A stretch of 14,096 bases of DNA, taken from positions 1 to 14,096 of the forward strand of contig CAYLSO010000290.1 of NCBI GenBank assembly GCA_964386525.1, given 5' to 3'. The DNA comes from CAYLSO01 sp964386525 (GTDB taxonomy: Bacteria > Eisenbacteria > RBG-16-71-46 > DASYSL01). The notes beneath the pieces are model-generated. The model had not been told where the DNA came from. It did no database searches and saw nothing but the letters and a program-made list of their open reading frames with translations. Positions within the stretch are counted from its first letter, which is position 1; each line of letters begins with the position of its first letter. The translations under genes and the position numbers were made by a program. This document shows positions 10,720 to 14,096 of the stretch, in pieces.

Positions 10720-12087
10720 TTAGAACTTCTCGCCGCGCGCGCGCTTGAGCTGCATCTGGGCCACGTGCGCGTCGGCCAGGGCGTTGATGAGATCGACGGC
10801 GGCGGTGGTCAGCGACAGCTGCGAATCGATGAGCTCGATGACCGTGGCCGAGCCGACGTTGTACTTCTCCTGCGTCAGCTTCAGGTCCTCCTCGGCGGCG
10901 TTGAAGCCGTCGCGGGCGACGCGGATCTGGTCGCGCGCCTGGAGGGCCGTCTGCAGCGCCTGCTCCACCTCGACGACGATGATCAGCTCCTGCCGCTGGA
11001 GCTCGTACTCCGCCTGCAGCTGACGCGCCCCCGCCTCGCGGATGCGCCCCTTGGCGAACAGGCCGTCGAACACCGGCAGGTTGAGCGACAGGTTGGCGCT
11101 CCAGCGCGCGTTCTCGTCGATGGTCTGCCAATCCTCGGGGAAGCCGGCGGTCTGGAACGAGTAGCTGAGGTTGCCGGTCAGCGACGGGTAGCGGCCACCC
11201 TGGGCGCCGCCCAGGTTGGCGCGGGCGCTGGCCAGTCGGGCCCGGTACTCGGCGAGCTCGGGGCGCCGCTCGAGGGCGTCCTTCACGACCGCCGCCGAGT
11301 CGACGTCGATGGCCACTTCGGTGAGCGCGGTGTCGATGTCGACGGTGGTCCCGATGTCGAGCCCGAGGATGCCCGCCAGCAGGGCGCTCTGCACGATGAT
11401 GTTCTTGCCCGCCGCGATGTCTTCCTGCTGGGCCTGCGACACGGTCACCTTCTGCTTGAGGACGTCGCCGCGCGCCACCGAGCCGAGGTCGAAGAGGGCC
11501 TGGGTGCGGGTCAGCTGGTCCTGGCGCAGCTGCAGCGACAGGGTGGTGACGCGCTTGAACTTGTAGGCCTTGAGCAGGGCGTAGTACTGGCGGTAGGCCA
11601 GCAGGGCGACGTCGGCGCGCGCCGCCTGGTTGCCGGCCGCGGCCGCATCCTGGGCCCCGTTGGCCGCCCGGATCTGGGCCCAGGCCGGGAACGAGACGAG
11701 GGTCTGGTCGAAGCTGGCCGCCCCGCTCCAGAACTCGGTGCCGAAGCGCACCCCGGAGCTGCTGTAGCCGATGCTCTCCCGGATGGTGTTGTTGTAGCGC
11801 GCCCCGACCCCGAACTGCGGCAGGACGGCCGACCGCGCCGCCATGGCCTGCCCGGAAGCCGCCTGGAGCTCTTCGGCCGCCTGCCGGGCGCCGGGGTTGC
11901 GCTCGAGCGCGACCTTCACGGCCTCGTCGGCCGAGAGGAGCTTCATCTGGGCGGCAGCCGGTCCGGCCGCCAGCAGGGCGCCGGCCAGCGCCACCGCCGC
12001 CGCGCGCCGCACCGCCCCCACTCCGCCGCCGCGCACTCCCCCCGCCCCGTCCCCGAACCACCCGCGCTCCCGGATGCGTCGCGCCAT
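10720..12087 (-). CDS. TolC-family outer-membrane efflux channel
   Basis: The product forms the outer-membrane exit duct of a tripartite exporter. The 455 residues contain two repeated helical-hairpin/beta halves, as in the OEP family: the first half runs about 52-250 (SADEAVKVALERNPGARQA at 52-70), the second about 262-455 with ERRPELAEYRARLASARANL (273-292) and YPSLTGNLSYS (300-310). The end carries the family block EKYNVGSATVIELIDSQLSL (407-426). A signal peptide is visible as VRRAAAVALAGALLAAGPAAAQ (26-47), likely cut after AAA46, with an unusual Gly/Arg-rich n-region before it. ATG 12087 is chosen because AAGGAGA lies 5-6 nt upstream; GTG 12012 would give a more conventional signal peptide, and GTG 12129 lacks support. 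It probably heads the exporter operon. Confidence 0.93.
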   Translation of the reverse strand: MARRIRERGWFGDGAGGVRGGGVGAVRRAAAVALAGALLAAGPAAAQMKLLSADEAVKVALERNPGARQAAEELQAASGQAMAARSAVLPQFGVGARYNNTIRESIGYSSSGVRFGTEFWSGAASFDQTLVSFPAWAQIRAANGAQDAAAAGNQAARADVALLAYRQYYALLKAYKFKRVTTLSLQLRQDQLTRTQALFDLGSVARGDVLKQKVTVSQAQQEDIAAGKNIIVQSALLAGILGLDIGTTVDIDTALTEVAIDVDSAAVVKDALERRPELAEYRARLASARANLGGAQGGRYPSLTGNLSYSFQTAGFPEDWQTIDENARWSANLSLNLPVFDGLFAKGRIREAGARQLQAEYELQRQELIIVVEVEQALQTALQARDQIRVARDGFNAAEEDLKLTQEKYNVGSATVIELIDSQLSLTTAAVDLINALADAHVAQMQLKRARGEKF

Positions 12088-12117
12088 GCTCGTCTCCTTC
12101 CGCGAGAGGCCTACTGA

Positions 12118-12140
12118 ATGGGATCCCACGCCTTACGCAA
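12118..12140 (-). promoter_or_regulatory. Possible promoter/operator ahead of the exporter operon
   Basis: In the 79-nt gap before the TolC-like gene, the minus strand has TTGCGT (12140-12135) as a weak -35 candidate, and a perfect 10-bp palindrome TGGGATCCCA (12119-12128) lies where the spacer would be. The matching -10 is poor (TTCAGT at best), so the promoter is speculative. The palindrome position would suit a repressor site. No regulator gene is in the window. Confidence 0.22.
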
Positions 12141-12166
12141 TCGACGACCCGACGGTTGCCGAGGTC

Positions 12167-12919
12167 CTAGCGCGGCTGCAGCGCCGCGCCGCCCAGCGCC
12201 ATGAGGGCCGAGAGGACGAGATAGCCGATCACCACCGCCACCCCCACCTGCTTGGCGCTCAGGCGGGAGACCACCGACATGCCCAGGATGCAGAGCGCCA
12301 GGGCCCACAGGTTGAACAGGTCCAGGCTGCCCAGGAACGTGGCCAGCGCCTTGGCCAGGAACCCCTCCGCCTCGCCAGGAGGGAACAGCGCCCCCGGGCC
12401 CAGGCTCACGTACGGGTCCTGCCGCGCCCACATCACCGGCAGCACGAGGATCGAGCGCGGGATGTGCACCAGCATGGCGTGCGCGGCCACCGCCAGGGAC
12501 TGTCTGACCTTGGCCCGGCCCCCGAGCAGGAAGGTGCAAACCGCGTAGAGCAGCAGCCCGGCGATGACCACGAAGGCGAAGTTGGCCGCCCCCCCGGAGA
12601 ACGAGGTGAAGAACTTGAAGGCCGGGGAGGCGTACAGTTGTTCAGCTTGCGCCAGCGCCTGGCTGGAGAGGTTCTGCTTCTCCGCCTGCTCCAGGATGAA
12701 CGGGAAGATCACCGGCTCGTAGATCAGGTACCCGACCACCAGGGCGAAGAGGCTGATCACCACCGCCGTCCAGGCCCAGGCGGGTCGGCGCTCCAGCTCC
12801 TCGAAAACCGAGCGCGGCGAGGTGACGAGAGCCAGGCTCCGGGCCCACAGCGGCCGCAGCGGCGTTGCCGCCTCGGCGGGCGCGGCAGCCATCGGAAGTT
12901 CGGGGCTCGAACCGGTCAT
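12167..12919 (-). CDS. YIP1-family integral membrane protein, function unknown
   Basis: The 250-residue protein has about five predicted membrane segments (about 48-66, 112-133, 142-163, 199-217, 223-243). Before them is a cytoplasmic stretch with LWARSLALVTSPRSVFEELERRP (24-46). A short helix preceding 'sP..vFe.l...p' and then five helices is the pattern of bacterial YIP1-domain proteins, whose role is not established. A Gln/Ala-rich segment (78-97) lies between TM1 and TM2. The start at ATG 12919 is supported by GAGGAGG 7 nt upstream. It sits between tonB and the exporter with moderate gaps (101 and 79 nt), so co-transcription with either side is possible but not shown. Confidence 0.75.
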   Translation of the reverse strand: MTGSSPELPMAAAPAEAATPLRPLWARSLALVTSPRSVFEELERRPAWAWTAVVISLFALVVGYLIYEPVIFPFILEQAEKQNLSSQALAQAEQLYASPAFKFFTSFSGGAANFAFVVIAGLLLYAVCTFLLGGRAKVRQSLAVAAHAMLVHIPRSILVLPVMWARQDPYVSLGPGALFPPGEAEGFLAKALATFLGSLDLFNLWALALCILGMSVVSRLSAKQVGVAVVIGYLVLSALMALGGAALQPR

Positions 12920-12934
12920 CGCGGATCCTCCTCA

Positions 12935-12964
12935 GGGCGCGGCGGGGCGCGGCGGGGCGCGGCG
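12935..12964. repeat. Three tandem copies of a 10-bp unit in the tonB-YIP1 gap
   Basis: GGGCGCGGCG is repeated exactly three times in the 101-nt gap, just upstream of the YIP1-family ribosome-binding site. On the minus strand the same gap also begins with a G-rich run (plus 12996-13009 is C-rich: CACCCCGCCCCCCC). This may be simple slippage in GC-rich DNA; no function is evident, and no terminator was seen here. Confidence 0.6.
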
Positions 12965-13020
12965 GCCCGGCGAGGCGGACGGGGCGCGCCACGGCCACCC
13001 CGCCCCCCCGCGTGGAGTCT

Positions 13021-13758
13021 CTACCGCAGCGTGAAGCGCACCGGCACCGCGACCCACACGGCCACCGGCTTGTTGTTGGAGAGCGCCGGCTTGAACACCC
13101 ACTGGCGCACGGCCTTGACGGCGGCCTCGTCGAGCACGGGCACCGACTTCACCACGCGCACATCCTTGACCTTGCCGTCCTTGCCGACCAGCGCTTGCAC
13201 CATGACGGTGCCTTCCATGCCCGACTGGCGGGCGATATCCGGATAATCCGGGGCGACCCGAGTGATCGCCTCCGGCAGCTCCTCGACGTAGACGAACTCG
13301 CCGAAGGCCGGCAGCTCGTCAGTGGGCGCGGCGATGACGACCGAGTCGCTGCCCGTGTTCTGGGCCGACTGCCCCACCATCTGCGAGATCTCCTCCTGGC
13401 TGGCGATGGTGGCTTCCGACGGTGCCTCGGCGTCCGGAACCGGGATGGGTGCGGCCACCGAAGGCGCGGCGGCCGCCGTCGCGATGGCCACCTGCGGCGT
13501 CTGGTTGGACGCCAGCGGAGGCGGCGCCGACAGCTCGCGGTAGGGCACCACGATGGTCCTGGGGACCGGCCTGGGGCGCGACATGATCCAGGCCGCCAGC
13601 ATGCCCGCGCCGACCACCGCCAGGGCGAAGACGCACGCCAGGAACAGCGCCCGGCGCAGATAGACGGGATGGAGGCGTTTCAGCTCGGGGGCGCCGTACT
13701 GGCCGACCCGTGCGCCCAGGACCTCCGCTTGCTCGAGCTTCTTGGCGGCGGCGGTCAC
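13021..13758 (-). CDS. tonB: TonB-family energy transducer
   Basis: TonB transmits proton-motive force from ExbB/ExbD across the periplasm to outer-membrane receptors. The 245 residues consist of a cytoplasmic N-terminus of about 35 residues (longer than the roughly ten of classic TonB), one TM helix (about 36-59), a Pro/Ala-rich periplasmic spacer (about 61-155, low in the usual Pro-Lys/Pro-Glu repeats) and a TonB C-terminal domain (about 160-245) with YPDIARQSGMEGTVMVQALV (172-191), GKVKDVRVVKSVPVLDEAAV (195-214) and the WVFKPA motif (220-225). The GTG start overlaps the exbD stop by 4 nt (GTGA), which indicates translational coupling. A TonB-like paralogue serving a different receptor or gliding/secretion role cannot be excluded. 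Confidence 0.9.
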   Translation of the reverse strand: MTAAAKKLEQAEVLGARVGQYGAPELKRLHPVYLRRALFLACVFALAVVGAGMLAAWIMSRPRPVPRTIVVPYRELSAPPPLASNQTPQVAIATAAAAPSVAAPIPVPDAEAPSEATIASQEEISQMVGQSAQNTGSDSVVIAAPTDELPAFGEFVYVEELPEAITRVAPDYPDIARQSGMEGTVMVQALVGKDGKVKDVRVVKSVPVLDEAAVKAVRQWVFKPALSNNKPVAVWVAVPVRFTLR

Positions 13759-14096
13759 AGGGCCTCCACCTCCTTCTTGTCGTCAGGCGTCAGCGGGGTC
13801 ATGGAGAAACGCGTCACCTTCGCCAGATCGAGCTCGTCGATGACGTCCACCATGTAGTGGAACTTGGTCGCCGGGTCGATCTTGATGAGCACCACCAGCC
13901 TCGAATTGCGATCCGACTGCGCCTTCAGCACCGGCGGCAAGTCCGCAATGGTCACGCGATTGGGGTCCTGCGAGCCGATGTTCCAGAACATCTTGTCGGG
14001 CAGCACGCGCAGGGTCAGCACGTTCGACTCGGGGATCGGCACCTGCACGTCCTTGGGCGGCAGGTTGATCTCCAGCGCCTGCGGCGTCCGGAACAC
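13755..14096 (-). CDS. exbD: ExbD/TolR-family biopolymer transport protein, N-terminus cut off by window edge
   Basis: ExbD forms the proton-conducting inner-membrane motor with ExbB. Only the C-terminal 113 residues are present: FRTPQALEINLPP immediately follows the usual N-terminal TM helix, then the periplasmic domain with VVLIKIDPATKFHYMVDVID (68-87) and DLAKVTRFSMTPLTP (89-103). The TM helix with its key Asp lies beyond position 14096. The GTG at the edge (14096) is most likely an internal valine, because the family has a TM helix right before this block. ExbD rather than TolR is favoured by the overlapping tonB gene. Confidence 0.87.
   Translation of the reverse strand: MFRTPQALEINLPPKDVQVPIPESNVLTLRVLPDKMFWNIGSQDPNRVTIADLPPVLKAQSDRNSRLVVLIKIDPATKFHYMVDVIDELDLAKVTRFSMTPLTPDDKKEVEAL

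Noticed and set aside
12088..12129. Upstream GTG (12129) start for the TolC-like protein
   Set aside because: The extension adds residues ahead of an already long n-region, and its coding would run through the AAGGAGA ribosome-binding site that fits ATG 12087.
12996..13016. G-quadruplex in the tonB-YIP1 gap (minus strand G-run)
   Set aside because: Only two clear runs of three or more separated G tracts plus a GG are present, so a four-run motif is not met convincingly.
14094..14096. GTG at the window edge as the start of exbD
   Set aside because: It precedes FRTPQALEINLPP, which in ExbD follows directly after the N-terminal membrane helix. The residue is almost certainly an internal valine of a truncated gene.

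Overview
The window is a GC-rich (visibly around 70%) bacterial chromosomal segment in which every supported gene lies on the minus strand, so transcription runs from high to low coordinates. An ExbD/TonB pair, a TolC-family outer-membrane channel and a MacA-like adaptor show a Gram-negative (two-membrane) organism. High GC, a MacAB-like exporter with separate ATPase and permease genes, and frequent GTG starts would fit Acidobacteriota or a nearby deep-branching phylum. That placement is inference; there is no rRNA or other taxonomic marker here.

Layout in transcription order: (i) 14096-13021, the 3' part of exbD overlapping a tonB-like gene, i.e. the end of an ExbB/ExbD/TonB energy-transducing cluster; (ii) 12919-12167, a five-helix YIP1-family membrane protein; (iii) 12087-6132, a complete tripartite export system: TolC-like channel, MacA-like periplasmic adaptor, MacB/LolD-type ATPase and two different FtsX/MacB-type permeases; (iv) 6114-3184 uvrA (nucleotide excision repair) and 3173-2082 tdh (threonine dehydrogenase), very tightly spaced behind the exporter and closed by a hairpin terminator at about 2064-2018; (v) 1886-915, a single secreted protein of unrecognised family with its own strong terminator at 860-820; (vi) 702-1, the N-terminal 234 codons of gcvT (glycine cleavage T-protein), cut by the window edge.

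From tolC to tdh the gaps are 33, 10, 7, -1, 17 and 10 nt with no terminator between genes, so they could form one long transcript. Its logic is export first, then a DNA repair gene and an amino-acid catabolic gene. tdh (threonine to 2-amino-3-ketobutyrate, leading to glycine) and gcvT (glycine to C1-tetrahydrofolate) belong to connected pathways, although a terminator and another gene separate them. No mobile element, CRISPR array, tRNA, rRNA or phage gene was seen. Most of the window reads as ordinary chromosomal housekeeping and transport. The least explained items are the secreted protein at 915-1886, the Ser-to-Ala change in the first ABC signature of UvrA, and the exporter's one-ATPase/two-permease composition.
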